Part shown: piece after piece, positions 8,052-15,807 of the stretch
Numbering within the stretch: position 1 is the stretch's first letter
Layout: every line of letters starts with the position of its first letter
Assembly (NCBI RefSeq): GCF_004216905.1
Contig: NZ_SGXJ01000003.1
Coordinates: 1,206,419-1,270,418, forward strand
Origin: Kribbella sp. VKM Ac-2569
GTDB lineage: Bacteria; Actinomycetota; Actinomycetes; Propionibacteriales; Kribbellaceae
Direction: 5' to 3'
DNA length: 64,000 bases
Notes under the pieces: generated by a model
Databases searched by the model: none
What the model saw: only the letters and a program-made list of their open reading frames with translations
What the model was told of the DNA's origin: nothing
Position numbers and translations under genes: made by a program

Positions 8052-8924
8052 TTGAAGACAGCCCGACTCGACCTCCTGGCGCTCGATATCGACCGGGATC
8101 TCGGCGCGCTACACGCGATGTTCTCGGATCCGGAGTGGGCGCGGGGCGGATACATGACCCCGACCGCCTCCGTGGACGAGTCGCGGGAGCGGTTGGTGCA
8201 GGAGTTCGGGGACAACGGCGGGTGGACCTGGGTACTGCGGGTGCGGCCGGACGAGGACGCGGCGGGAGTGATCGGCGTGTTCTCGGATCAGGGCAGCTCG
8301 ATCCGGGGCATGAGTTGGTACCTGAGGCGGGAGCGCTGGGGCGCAGGGCTGATGAGCGAGGCTGCACGTGCCGTGATCGACCACCTTCTGCAGCAGCCGT
8401 CGATCACCGGCGTCGAGGCGTGGATCGACTCGCGCAACGTACGGTCGATCGCGGTCGCGCGGCACGCGGGCCTGGACCTCGTCGGCCGGTTGCCGCGCAC
8501 ACATTACGGCGAGATCGCGCAGTCGGTCGTGATGGGCCGCGCCGCTGAGCCGAGCGACCCCGTGACGTTCGGGATCTCGCCGGTTCTCGAGGTGCACGAC
8601 GTCGCCGGCACGGTGCGGCTGTTGTGCGAACTGCTCAGCCTCCACGTCCACTTCCAGTTCGGCGACGACTTCGCACGGCTCGGGTTCACCGAGTGGAACG
8701 GTCAGAGCGGGCTGGAGGTACGACGGACAACCGGTGAGGTCTCGCCCGCCGCCGTCACCGTCGAGGTCGGCGTACTCGTCGATCCCCTGTACGACACCGC
8801 GCTCGCCGCCGGTCTGATCGAGTCGACGCCACCCGAGGACGCTCCATGGTCCCGCCGCACGTTCACCCTGGTCCTGCCCGAAGGGCACCGGCTGACGATC
8901 TCGGGGCCGCTCAGCGGAGCCTGA
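8052..8924 (+). CDS. GNAT acetyltransferase fused to a VOC/glyoxalase-like domain
   Basis: A 290-aa two-domain protein. Residues about 1-165 are a GNAT acetyltransferase (GMSWYLRRERWGAGLMSEAARAVIDHLL as the acetyl-CoA region, then RNVRSIAVARHAGLDLVGR). Residues about 173-290 look like one vicinal-oxygen-chelate module: SPVLEVHDVAGTVRLLCELL followed by FARLGFTEWNGQSGLEV and LPEGHRLTISGP. The start is a TTG at 8052 with AGGAG 8 nt upstream; no in-frame ATG fits. VOC modules in such fusions usually bind rather than transform a ligand, so this may be a resistance-type acetyltransferase with a drug-binding module. That is inference. Confidence 0.8.
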   Translation: MKTARLDLLALDIDRDLGALHAMFSDPEWARGGYMTPTASVDESRERLVQEFGDNGGWTWVLRVRPDEDAAGVIGVFSDQGSSIRGMSWYLRRERWGAGLMSEAARAVIDHLLQQPSITGVEAWIDSRNVRSIAVARHAGLDLVGRLPRTHYGEIAQSVVMGRAAEPSDPVTFGISPVLEVHDVAGTVRLLCELLSLHVHFQFGDDFARLGFTEWNGQSGLEVRRTTGEVSPAAVTVEVGVLVDPLYDTALAAGLIESTPPEDAPWSRRTFTLVLPEGHRLTISGPLSGA

Positions 8925-8934
8925 GCAGCTGCAC

Positions 8935-9363
8935 TCAGCTTCGGAAGTCGTAGTTGTAGACCATGATCGCGCCGACGCCCAGGGCGAGGAAGGCGAGGAG
9001 CATGCCGATCGCTGCCGCAGGCTTCCCGCGGCGGTTGGCGGCGAGCCCTGCGATCGCCAGGGCGAGGGCCGGTAGGGCGAACGGGAAGGCCAGGTACTGG
9101 CGGACCGGGAAGCGGTCGATGAGGTTCGAGAACGGCAGGAACGGCGCGACCAGCGAGGCCATGCCGAGCAACAGCGCGAGGACACTCGGCACGGCCGAGC
9201 CCGTCGGCCGATGGACTCCGGACGGCATGGCGGCAACAGGCTGCTGAGCGTGCTCTGGCCAAAGGTGCTGCGGGTACCCGGAGGTCGGCTGTTGCCCATA
9301 ACCGGGGGCGGGTGATTGGGGTGCGGCGGGGCGGGGATCCGGCTCGGCCGGGCGGTCGGTCAT
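8935..9363 (-). CDS. Small membrane protein with Pro/Gln-rich N-terminus (DUF4190-like)
   Basis: A 142-aa protein with a disordered Pro/Gln-rich N-terminal tail (about residues 1-55) and two or three membrane segments. One covers about residues 57-78, another the ALPALALAIAGLAA stretch, and a third the AAAIGMLLAFLALGVGAIMV stretch near the C-terminus. The layout resembles DUF4190-type actinobacterial membrane proteins, often with unknown role. The ATG at 9363 has GGAG 5 nt before it. It stands alone between a rightward GNAT gene and the ArsR-type regulator. Confidence 0.7.
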   Translation of the reverse strand: MTDRPAEPDPRPAAPQSPAPGYGQQPTSGYPQHLWPEHAQQPVAAMPSGVHRPTGSAVPSVLALLLGMASLVAPFLPFSNLIDRFPVRQYLAFPFALPALALAIAGLAANRRGKPAAAIGMLLAFLALGVGAIMVYNYDFRS

Positions 9364-9467
9364 GGAAGCTCCACACTCGGGGGGCCAGGCGCGAACTGTG
9401 CCTGGTGCGGACGGCATCTTCTCCGCTGACGCGGCGACCCCCGGGACGGTTCCCCCGATCGGCGCGA

Positions 9468-9947
9468 TTAGTCCTCGTCCAGCGGAAAGGCGCGGATGAT
9501 GACGGCGGTGGGGGTGCCGGAGGTTGGTTCGGTGGTGGTGAAGTCGCGGAGGACGCGGTGCAGGCGGGCGCGGAGTTCGGCGAGTTCGCCGTCCGCGAGG
9601 GTGACGACCTCGCTGAACGCGAAGTCCTCGTCGTCGGAGGTCTTCGCGGCCAGCCAGCTCGCGTACGCGGTGTCCTCGAGTTCGCGGTTGAGCGTCGACT
9701 GCTCGGTCCGCACCCGGCGCCACGGCTTCACCCGGCCCGCCGCGCCCGGCTCCGGCTCGATCACCCCGAGCGCCTCCAACCGGCGCAGGTGGAACGAGCA
9801 CGAGCCGGTGCTCTCCCCCAGCTCGCGGGCGGCGATCGTCGAGGTCGTCGTACCGTCCCGGTCGATCAGCCTCAGGAGCGCCTCCCGCAGCGGGTGCGTG
9901 CGGACGACGTCACGACGGTTCGGCGCACTACTCTCCATGGCGGGCAT
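9468..9947 (-). CDS. ArsR-like winged-helix transcriptional regulator
   Basis: A 159-aa regulator. Residues about 16-70 form the DNA-binding winged helix (LREALLRLIDRDGTTTSTIAARELGESTGSCSFHLRRLEALGVI, the recognition helix being around SCSFHLRRLEALG). The rest is an acidic helical tail without recognisable ligand residues. The start is ATG 9947 or, less likely, the ATG at 9938. It is transcribed away from the peptide deformylase gene, and a 9-2-9 dyad sits between them, so it probably represses that gene and itself. The signal it senses is unknown; there are no metal-binding Cys pairs. Confidence 0.85.
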   Translation of the reverse strand: MPAMESSAPNRRDVVRTHPLREALLRLIDRDGTTTSTIAARELGESTGSCSFHLRRLEALGVIEPEPGAAGRVKPWRRVRTEQSTLNRELEDTAYASWLAAKTSDDEDFAFSEVVTLADGELAELRARLHRVLRDFTTTEPTSGTPTAVIIRAFPLDED

Positions 9948-9961
9948 CCTATCCTGAGCTT

Positions 9962-9981
9962 TGCAAAGTCCCGACTTTGCA
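9962..9981. promoter_or_regulatory. Operator dyad overlapping a leaderless def promoter
   Basis: TGCAAAGTC (9962-9970) and GACTTTGCA (9973-9981) are perfect 9-bp arms around CC. A possible -35 (TTGCAA, 9961-9966) lies within the left arm. It is followed by an 18-nt spacer, TACGAT as -10 (9985-9990) and, 6 nt later, the deformylase ATG. The dyad is 14 nt from the divergent ArsR-type start, so it can control both genes. Confidence 0.75.
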
Positions 9982-9996
9982 GACTACGATCTTTGT

Positions 9997-10635
9997 ATGC
10001 CGACGTACATCCTGGGCCGTCCGAGCCGTCACCTGCCCGAACTGACGGACGAGGTACGACGTGGCAAGCCGCTGCGCATCACGGAGTACGGCGAGGAGAT
10101 CCTGCACCGCCCGTGCCGGCCGGTGACCGAGTACGGCACCGCGCGCTGGGGCGGGCTGATCGACGACATGTTCACGACGATGTGGATCGCCGAGGGGTGT
10201 GGGCTGGCCGCGAACCAAGTGGATGTCGACGCGCAGCTCTTCGTCTACGACCTCACCGACGAGTACGGCGACCGCCACGTCGGGCATGCGTTCAATCCGT
10301 GGATCGAGACCGCGCCCGCCCTGGTCGGTATCCAGCGCGGCACCGAAGGCTGCCTGTCCGTACCCGGCGCCAACGCCCCGCTCGACCGCCCCGCCCGCGC
10401 GACTCTGCACGCGTACGACGTCGACGGCCGCCCGTTCACGCTCGAGTCCACCGGCTACTTCGCCCGCTGCCTGATCCACGAAACCCAACATCTCGGCGGC
10501 ACCGTCTACGTCGACCACCTCTCCCCCAGCGTCCGTGCTCAGACCCTCGCCCAGTCAGCCGACCGACGCCCGTCGGTACTGGAACATCGCGCCAGCCGCG
10601 AGAATCAACTCGCCGCGGTTCGCTGTACGCGTTAG
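9997..10635 (+). CDS. def: Peptide deformylase (accessory type)
   Basis: A 212-aa Fe/Zn peptide deformylase that removes the formyl group from nascent proteins. All three motifs are present: GCGLAANQ at about residues 67-74 (Gln74), EGCLS at 117-121 (metal-binding Cys119), and HETQH at 161-165 (two His ligands and catalytic Glu). Motif 3 has Gln where HExxDH-type enzymes have Asp. I use the ATG at 9997 because a -10-like TACGAT ends 6 nt before it; a TTG further up would erase the operator. Being under a dedicated repressor is unusual for a deformylase and suggests an inducible second copy. Its stop overlaps the promoter of the next gene. Confidence 0.88.
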   Translation: MPTYILGRPSRHLPELTDEVRRGKPLRITEYGEEILHRPCRPVTEYGTARWGGLIDDMFTTMWIAEGCGLAANQVDVDAQLFVYDLTDEYGDRHVGHAFNPWIETAPALVGIQRGTEGCLSVPGANAPLDRPARATLHAYDVDGRPFTLESTGYFARCLIHETQHLGGTVYVDHLSPSVRAQTLAQSADRRPSVLEHRASRENQLAAVRCTR

Positions 10636-10645
10636 CGTCCGTGGC

Positions 10646-11269
10646 GTGGAGGATCCGAAGCAGGTCGTACGGCGCGGGTACGACGTACTGTCCCGTCGGT
10701 ACGACGACGCCACCGGCGCCGACTCGAAGTACCAGTCCTGGATCGACGAGCTGATCGCGCGACTCGGGCCCACCAGCCGGGTGCTCGACGTGGGATGCGG
10801 AAGCGGCATACCCGTGGCGCACGCCCTCACCGCCGCGGGGCATCACGTGGTCGGCGTGGACATCAGCGAGATCCAGATCAACCGCGCACGCCAACTCGTA
10901 CCGCAGGCCGAATTCATCAACGCCGACGCAATGTCGCTCGAGTTCCCACCCGAGTCCTTCGACGCCGTCGTCTCGCTCTACGCGCTGATCCACCTGCCGC
11001 TGGACGAGCAGCAGGAACTCCTCGCCCGGATCGCTACGTGGCTCCGGCGTGGTGGTTGCTTCCTCTGTACGACGGGCCACACCGCGTGGACCGGTATCGA
11101 CAACAACTGGCTCGACGGCGGCGCCCCCATGTGGTGGAGCCACACCGACACGGCGACGTACCGCACCTGGCTCGCCGACGCCGGCCTCACCGTGGACGCC
11201 GAATCCTTCGTTCCCGAAGGCTCGGGTGGGCACACGCTCTTCTGGACGCACCGGCTTTCCGGAACATAA
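10646..11269 (+). CDS. Class I SAM-dependent methyltransferase
   Basis: A 207-aa Rossmann-fold methyltransferase. Motif I is VLDVGCGSGIPVA, then VVGVDISEIQINRAR (acidic ribose-binding residue), INADAMSLEFPPESFDAVVSLYALIHLP and a post-II LRRGGCFLCTT. The substrate is unknown; ubiE-like small-molecule methyltransferases look closest. The GTG at 10646 is chosen because TAGCGT (10633-10638) ends 7 nt before it, suggesting a leaderless transcript that begins just after the deformylase stop. Confidence 0.88.
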   Translation: MEDPKQVVRRGYDVLSRRYDDATGADSKYQSWIDELIARLGPTSRVLDVGCGSGIPVAHALTAAGHHVVGVDISEIQINRARQLVPQAEFINADAMSLEFPPESFDAVVSLYALIHLPLDEQQELLARIATWLRRGGCFLCTTGHTAWTGIDNNWLDGGAPMWWSHTDTATYRTWLADAGLTVDAESFVPEGSGGHTLFWTHRLSGT

Positions 11270-11286
11270 CTGCCACCAGCTGACGG

Positions 11287-11652
11287 TTATGTTCCGGAAA
11301 GCGGGGTGGGTGAGCTGACGTCGCGGCGGAGGCCTTGGAGTACGTCGAGTTCGCGGTCAATCTCGCGGCGCTTGGACTCGAGTCGCTGAACCTCCTGGGC
11401 GAGCAGCACCTCCAGTACGCCGGTGCGCTCCTCGGGCGGCGCGTCGAGGCACGGCAGCAACTCACCGATGACGGCACTGCCCAGCCCCGCCGCGAACAGG
11501 TGCTGGATCATCACAACCCGCTCGACCATCGACTCCTCGAAGTCCCGCCACCCGCCCGGGGTGCGACTCGAGCGGATCAGGTCCTGCTCCTCGTAGTACC
11601 GCAAAGAGCGTGTGCTCACGCCGGTTGCCTCGGCGAGTTCTCCGATCCGCAT
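11287..11652 (-). CDS. MerR-family regulator, probable controller of SMR pair
   Basis: A 121-aa MerR-type regulator. The winged helix is at about residues 1-70 (MRIGELAEATGVSTRSLRYYEEQDLI, then GGWRDFEESMVERVVMI). A C-terminal coiled-coil dimerisation helix follows (QEVQRLESKRREIDRELDVLQGLRR). There is no large effector domain and no Cys cluster, so the signal is unclear. It is divergent from two small multidrug resistance genes, with two dyads in the 80-nt gap, so it most likely regulates them. Its stop is 17 nt from the methyltransferase stop (convergent). Confidence 0.88.
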   Translation of the reverse strand: MRIGELAEATGVSTRSLRYYEEQDLIRSSRTPGGWRDFEESMVERVVMIQHLFAAGLGSAVIGELLPCLDAPPEERTGVLEVLLAQEVQRLESKRREIDRELDVLQGLRRDVSSPTPLSGT

Positions 11653-11655
11653 GAG

Positions 11656-11685
11656 TCAAGTGTTGCACTTGACACCAGTGTGAAG
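11656..11685. promoter_or_regulatory. MerR-type operator region upstream of SMR genes
   Basis: Two dyads overlap. TCAAGTG-TTG-CACTTGA (11656-11672) has perfect 7-bp arms. CTTGACAC-CA-GTGTGAAG (11668-11685) has 8-bp arms with one mismatch, resembling MerR-family operators centred on GACAC/GTGTC. TTGACA (11669-11674) inside the second dyad is a possible -35 for the efflux genes; I cannot place a convincing -10. Confidence 0.6.
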
Positions 11686-11732
11686 TTCCACCCTGAGGAG
11701 GCCGCACCAGCATTATCCCTGGAAGGAACCTC

Positions 11733-12053
11733 ATGCACTGGCTCTACCTCGCGATCGCCGTCGTTTTCGAGATCGCCGTGGCGATCTCCGCCGGCAAGGC
11801 GCAAGGCTTCAAGCACCGCGGCTGGACGGCCGCGACCCTCGTCACCGGCGGACTCGGCACGTACTTCCTGAGCCGCGCCCTCCTCGCCTTCGACGTCGGC
11901 GTCGGGTACGCGCTGTGGACCTCACTCGCCGGAGTCGGCATCACCCTGCTCGGCGCACTCCTCTTCGGCCAGAAACTCACGTGGCACAAGGCCATCGGCA
12001 TCGCCCTGGTCATCGGTGGCGTCGTCGGGCTCCAGCTCTCGAGCGGATCGTGA
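11733..12053 (+). CDS. Small multidrug resistance (SMR) transporter subunit 1
   Basis: A 106-aa four-helix proton-coupled exporter of the SMR/QacE family. It starts MHWLYLAIAVVFEIAVAISAGKAQGF, with the membrane-embedded Glu at position 13 that carries protons and drug. The YALWTSLAGVG segment (family YAxWxGxG) is present, and the helices lie at about residues 2-20, 30-50, 57-80 and 85-103. The ATG at 11733 follows GGAAGGA. It is 4 nt upstream of a second SMR gene, a paired arrangement typical of heteromeric antiparallel exporters. Confidence 0.92.
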   Translation: MHWLYLAIAVVFEIAVAISAGKAQGFKHRGWTAATLVTGGLGTYFLSRALLAFDVGVGYALWTSLAGVGITLLGALLFGQKLTWHKAIGIALVIGGVVGLQLSSGS

Positions 12054-12057
12054 TCGC

Positions 12058-12417
12058 ATGAACACCAAGCCCCAGTCGTCCCGCACTGCCTGGCTCACGC
12101 TGTTGCTCGCCGGCGCGTTCGAAGTCGGCTACGCGCTCTCGGTGGGCGGCAGCCACGCCTTCACCGTCTGGCAATGGTCCGTCGCCGCCGCCGTGTTCTT
12201 CCTGCTCACCCTCTGGGCCCTCAGCCAAGCCCTACGCACCATCGAGGTCAGCATCGGCTACGCCACCTGGGCAGGCCTAGGCTCCGCCGGCGCCGCCCTC
12301 CTAGGCCCGGTCTTCTTCAACGAATCCCTCGCCCCCACCAAAACCCTCTGGCTAGCCGTCACCATCACCGGAGTCATCTACCTAAAACTCGCCGACCGTC
12401 AACCGAACCCCACCTGA
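12058..12417 (+). CDS. SMR transporter subunit 2
   Basis: A 119-aa paralogue of the preceding gene, with an extra hydrophilic N-terminus of about 10 residues. The core TAWLTLLLAGAFEVGYALS keeps the essential Glu, and SIGYATWAGLGSAGAALLG matches the helix-3 motif. Like the EbrAB/YkkCD type, the two subunits probably assemble as an asymmetric dimer with opposite topologies. The substrate is unknown (quaternary ammonium or guanidinium compounds are common for the family). A strong hairpin follows the stop. Confidence 0.92.
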   Translation: MNTKPQSSRTAWLTLLLAGAFEVGYALSVGGSHAFTVWQWSVAAAVFFLLTLWALSQALRTIEVSIGYATWAGLGSAGAALLGPVFFNESLAPTKTLWLAVTITGVIYLKLADRQPNPT

Positions 12418-12427
12418 CACACCCGGT

Positions 12428-12454
12428 GGCGGGGAGCCTGGTGGACTCCCCGCC
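12428..12454. terminator. Bidirectional hairpin between SMR pair and ABC permease
   Basis: GGCGGGGAG (12428-12436) and CTCCCCGCC (12446-12454) form a perfect 9-bp stem with a 9-nt loop, extendable by CCGG/CCGG past a one-base bulge. It lies between two convergent stop codons, so it can serve both transcripts. There is only a short T run (GGTTTGGGT). Confidence 0.65.
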
Positions 12455-12462
12455 GGTTTGGG

Positions 12463-13347
12463 TCAGTCCTTGATGCCGGACTGGGTTACGCCCTGGATCA
12501 GGTAGCGCTGGAGGAAGGCGAAGATCAGGACCAGCGGGAGGATCGAGACGGCCACCGCCATGAACAACTCGTGGATGTTGATGGTTTGGGCGGTGATGAA
12601 CGTCGACATCGCCACCTGGATGGTCCACGACGACGAGTCCTGCCCGATGACCAGCGGCCACAGGAACGAGTTCCAGTTGCCGATGAACGTGATCGCCGCC
12701 AGTGCCGCGAAGAACGGCAGGGAGTTCGGTACGACGATCCGCCAGAACACCCCGAAGTACCCGGCGCCGTCGACCCGCGCCGCCTCCTCCAGCTCCCGGG
12801 GAAATCCGAGGAAATACTGCCGGAAAAGGAAGGCCGCGAACCCGCTGAACAAGGTCGGAATGATCAGGCCACGCAGCGAGGACACCCATCCGAACGACGA
12901 CACGACGATGAACGAAGGGATGAAGGTGACTGCACCCGGGATCATCAGCGTCGCGACGATCGCGTAGAAGATCTTGTCCGCGTGCCGATAGGGAATGCGG
13001 GCCAGCCCGTACCCGGCCATCGATGCCAGCAGCAACTGACCGCCGGTGCCGAGGATCGCGACGACGGCGGAGTTGTACATCGCCCGTGCCATCGGCACCG
13101 TGGTGTCGTTGAACAGCTCACTGATGTTGCTCCACTGCAGATGCGAGGGGAACAGCGTCCAGTCAGGAGCGGTGATGTCCTGTTCGGTGGCCAGCGCGTT
13201 GCGCAGGATCAGGTAGAACGGGATCAGGAACAGCACGACCGCGATGAGCAGGGCGATCCAGCGCAGCACCAGGGCGACCCGGCCCCAGGTGCTCCGGCTG
13301 AACCCGATCGGCTGCGGAGTTCCCGTCGTACGTTCGGAGACAGCCAT
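12463..13347 (-). CDS. Carbohydrate ABC transporter permease, MalG type
   Basis: A 294-aa integral membrane permease of the CUT1 family with about six helices. The cytosolic EAA loop that contacts the ATPase is EEAARVDGAGYFGVFWRIVVPNSLP, about residues 192-216. The N-terminal 25 residues are cytosolic, then the first helix is WIALLIAVVLFLIPFYLIL. It shares a TGATG junction with the MalF-type gene upstream, so the two are coupled. The operon has no ATPase, so a shared MsiK-type ATPase is presumably used. Confidence 0.93.
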   Translation of the reverse strand: MAVSERTTGTPQPIGFSRSTWGRVALVLRWIALLIAVVLFLIPFYLILRNALATEQDITAPDWTLFPSHLQWSNISELFNDTTVPMARAMYNSAVVAILGTGGQLLLASMAGYGLARIPYRHADKIFYAIVATLMIPGAVTFIPSFIVVSSFGWVSSLRGLIIPTLFSGFAAFLFRQYFLGFPRELEEAARVDGAGYFGVFWRIVVPNSLPFFAALAAITFIGNWNSFLWPLVIGQDSSSWTIQVAMSTFITAQTINIHELFMAVAVSILPLVLIFAFLQRYLIQGVTQSGIKD

Positions 13348-14312
13348 CAGTCACCCGCCTTTCCGAAGCCGAAGATCCGGTTCTGCAGCAACGTCACGAG
13401 CATGATGATGACCGCGAGGATCAGCGCGCCGGCCGAACCGTGCCCGAGGTCCTGGATCGATCCGAGCGAGATGCCGTACAGGTAGACCAGCGGTGGCCGC
13501 GCGTAGTTGACGTTGCCGACCAGGTTGTAGAACTCGTCGAACGCCTGGTAGGCCGCGATCAGGTTCAGGATCAGTACGGCGACCGACGTCGCCCGCAGCT
13601 GCGGCAGCGTGATGTACCGGAAGACCTGCCACCCGGGCTTCGCCCCGTCGACGTACGCCGCCTCGTACAACGTCGGCGAGATCCGCTGCAGCCCCGCGAT
13701 GAACAGGATCATGTAGAACCCGAGCTGCAGCCACAGCCGTACCGTCACCAGCGGGATCCAGTACCACGGCGGATCCACCGTCGACAGCCAGGCGATGTTG
13801 TCGATTCCGAACCAGCCGAGCACGGTGTTCGCGAGACCGAACCGGACGCCGTTGAAGATCGACAGCTTCCAGATCAGCGACGCGACGACGTACGAGCACG
13901 CGGTCGGCAGGAAGAACACCGACCGGAAGAACGCCCGCGCGATCTTCACCTGGTTGACCAGCAACGCCAGCGCGAGCGCGAGCACGAACGTCAGCGGCAC
14001 GATGAACACCGCGAAGATCGTGAACGTGCCCAGGCTGGACAGGAAGTTGTGGTCGGTGAGCATGTCGACGTAGTTGCGCAGCCCGACGAACTTCGACGGT
14101 GTCGCGGTGTTGTACGCCTCGAAGAAGCTGAGGACCAGGCTCCAGATGATCGGCAGGTACGAGAAGACCAGCAGCCCGACGACGAACGGGCCGACGAACA
14201 CCCAGAACCACAAGGTGGTCCCCGCGATCGTCTTGCGCCGCCGCCGCCGTGATCCCCGCCGCTCACCAGAGACAGCGGGGTCCGCGGACGTCTTGGTGGC
14301 CGGAGCGCTCAT
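13347..14312 (-). CDS. Carbohydrate ABC transporter permease, MalF type
   Basis: A 321-aa CUT1 permease. A basic N-terminal tail (GSRRRRRKT) precedes the first helix (TTLWFWVFVGPFVVGLLVFS). The EAA loop is YEAAYVDGAKPGWQVFRYITLPQLR (about residues 219-243). Paired with the following MalG-type permease and preceded by a substrate-binding lipoprotein whose stop overlaps its start (ATGA), it forms a classic three-gene sugar importer. The transported sugar cannot be told from the permeases. Confidence 0.93.
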   Translation of the reverse strand: MSAPATKTSADPAVSGERRGSRRRRRKTIAGTTLWFWVFVGPFVVGLLVFSYLPIIWSLVLSFFEAYNTATPSKFVGLRNYVDMLTDHNFLSSLGTFTIFAVFIVPLTFVLALALALLVNQVKIARAFFRSVFFLPTACSYVVASLIWKLSIFNGVRFGLANTVLGWFGIDNIAWLSTVDPPWYWIPLVTVRLWLQLGFYMILFIAGLQRISPTLYEAAYVDGAKPGWQVFRYITLPQLRATSVAVLILNLIAAYQAFDEFYNLVGNVNYARPPLVYLYGISLGSIQDLGHGSAGALILAVIIMLVTLLQNRIFGFGKAGD

Positions 14313-15592
14313 CCGAACAACCGCGTCAGCTCGCCGTTGACGGTCTTCTCGGCCTTGGTGATCTCGGCAGCTGGGTCAGCTCCCTTCTTGATGACGTTGG
14401 TGAGCAGGTCGGTGAACGCCGTACCCATCTTCGGCGTCCAGGCCGGGTTGTCGGTGTAGCCGTAGTCCTGGGTCAGCTTGACCGTGTCGGCCGCGACACC
14501 GCTCTGCAGCTTGGCCGCCTTGGCCGCGAGGCTCTTCCGCGGCGGGATGTGGAAGCCGTAGCTCAGCGACCAGTCCTCCTGGTACTCCGACTTGTCGATC
14601 CACAGCCACTTGACGAACTTCTTCGCCGCGTCGACGTTCGCGCTCTTCGCGGAGACGAACTGGGTCCAGCCGCCGGAGTACACGGCCGGCTTGGCCTGCG
14701 CGTCGAGCTTCGGGAACGGGATGACGCCGATGTCGTCGCCGAGAGCCTTCTGCATTCCCGGCACCGCCCACATGCCGATGAACTGCATCGCCACCAGGCC
14801 CTGGTTGATCGCGGTCGGGTCCCACCAGTCCGTGGGCGCACCGAGCAGGACGCTCTTGCTGGCGTACAGCTCGTGCAGTTTGCCGAAGGCCTGGGCGGCG
14901 CGATCGCCGGTGAAGCCGGGCTTGTTGTCCTTGGTCAGGTACTCCCCGCCGGACGAGTACAGCGCCGGACCGCCCATGACGTTGCCACCGTCGTTGCCGA
15001 CGAAGATGCCCTTCACCTTGTTCGTGGTGAGTTCCTTCGCAGCGGAGATCAGGTCGTCGATCGTCTCCGGCGGCTTGATCCCGGCCTTGTCCAGCAGGCT
15101 CTTCTTGTAGTAGATGACCTGCGGGTCGATGATCATCCGGATCCCGTAGATCTTGCCGTCCAGGGTGTTCGTGGCCAGGTCGCCAGGCTGGAAGTCGTCC
15201 TTGACGTCGGCCATGATGTCGTCCAGCGCCACGACCTGGTTGCTCTTCACCATACTGATGTTGAAGTGGCCCTCGAAGACGTCCGGGCCCTTGCTGGAGA
15301 GCAGGCCGGACGCGAGCTTGGCGTCGTAGTCACCCGGCGTCCACTGCACTGCGACGTTCGCGTCGGGGTAGGCCTTGGCGTACTTCAGCGCCGCCTGCTG
15401 GGTCCCGGTCTCGCCGTACTGGTGGTACCACTGCGCGAGGTTCGGTTTCGAGCCGCCGCTTCCCCCGCCGGACGACGGTCGGCCGGTGTTACCGCCACAG
15501 GCCGCGGTGAATGCGGCGAGGGCGGCAAGGCTCCCGGTCCGCTTGAGCAGGTCGCGCCGGGACAGTCCGGCGTTCGGAACATGAGCAGGCAT
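14309..15592 (-). CDS. Extracellular sugar-binding lipoprotein of ABC importer
   Basis: A 427-aa family-1 solute-binding protein. The export signal has a twin arginine (R12-R13 in SRRDLLKRTGSLAAL) and a lipobox TAAC with Cys32, so it should be a Tat-exported, membrane-anchored lipoprotein. A Gly/Ser linker follows, and the mature domain has typical YGETGTQQAALKYAKAYPDANV and NDGGNVMGGPALYSSGGEY regions. I start at the ATG at 15592, which has AAGGTGG 6 nt upstream. It is the first gene of the importer operon and lies behind a dyad at 15646-15660. Confidence 0.92.
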   Translation of the reverse strand: MPAHVPNAGLSRRDLLKRTGSLAALAAFTAACGGNTGRPSSGGGSGGSKPNLAQWYHQYGETGTQQAALKYAKAYPDANVAVQWTPGDYDAKLASGLLSSKGPDVFEGHFNISMVKSNQVVALDDIMADVKDDFQPGDLATNTLDGKIYGIRMIIDPQVIYYKKSLLDKAGIKPPETIDDLISAAKELTTNKVKGIFVGNDGGNVMGGPALYSSGGEYLTKDNKPGFTGDRAAQAFGKLHELYASKSVLLGAPTDWWDPTAINQGLVAMQFIGMWAVPGMQKALGDDIGVIPFPKLDAQAKPAVYSGGWTQFVSAKSANVDAAKKFVKWLWIDKSEYQEDWSLSYGFHIPPRKSLAAKAAKLQSGVAADTVKLTQDYGYTDNPAWTPKMGTAFTDLLTNVIKKGADPAAEITKAEKTVNGELTRLFG

Positions 15593-15645
15593 GAATTCCA
15601 CCTTCCCGAGAGGGAACGTCGCAGGGGACGCACGGTTCCGAGGTA

Positions 15646-15660
15646 CTTAACGGTGTTAAG
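15646..15660. promoter_or_regulatory. Dyad upstream of ABC importer operon
   Basis: CTTAAC-GGT-GTTAAG is a perfect 6-bp inverted repeat, 54 nt before the binding-protein start. It is a plausible operator for a local-sugar repressor. No LacI/ROK-type regulator gene is adjacent, so the regulator would have to be encoded elsewhere. Confidence 0.55.
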
Positions 15661-15728
15661 CATCTCCGAGTTCTGGCACACGGTACTGCAGGTCAATCGT
15701 TGTAGAAGTGGCAGCACAATGGCTCAAA

Positions 15729-15757
15729 AGCGCGCCCGGCGCAAGACCGGGCGCGCT
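15729..15757 (-). terminator. Terminator after fadB
   Basis: AGCGCGCCCGG and CCGGGCGCGCT are perfect 11-bp arms around a 7-nt loop, about 50 nt beyond the fadB stop. On the minus strand the stem is followed by a short T run (TTTTGAG). It closes the fadA-fadB unit. Confidence 0.75.
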
Positions 15758-15807
15758 GTTATTTGTTCGAATGTGTGGATTTTGCTTGAGTTGGTATCGG
15801 GCCGTGA

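Noticed and set aside
15661..15728. Promoter with TTGACC -35 for the sugar importer
   Set aside because: The -35-like sequence exists on the minus strand, but no -10 at a proper distance could be chosen with confidence.
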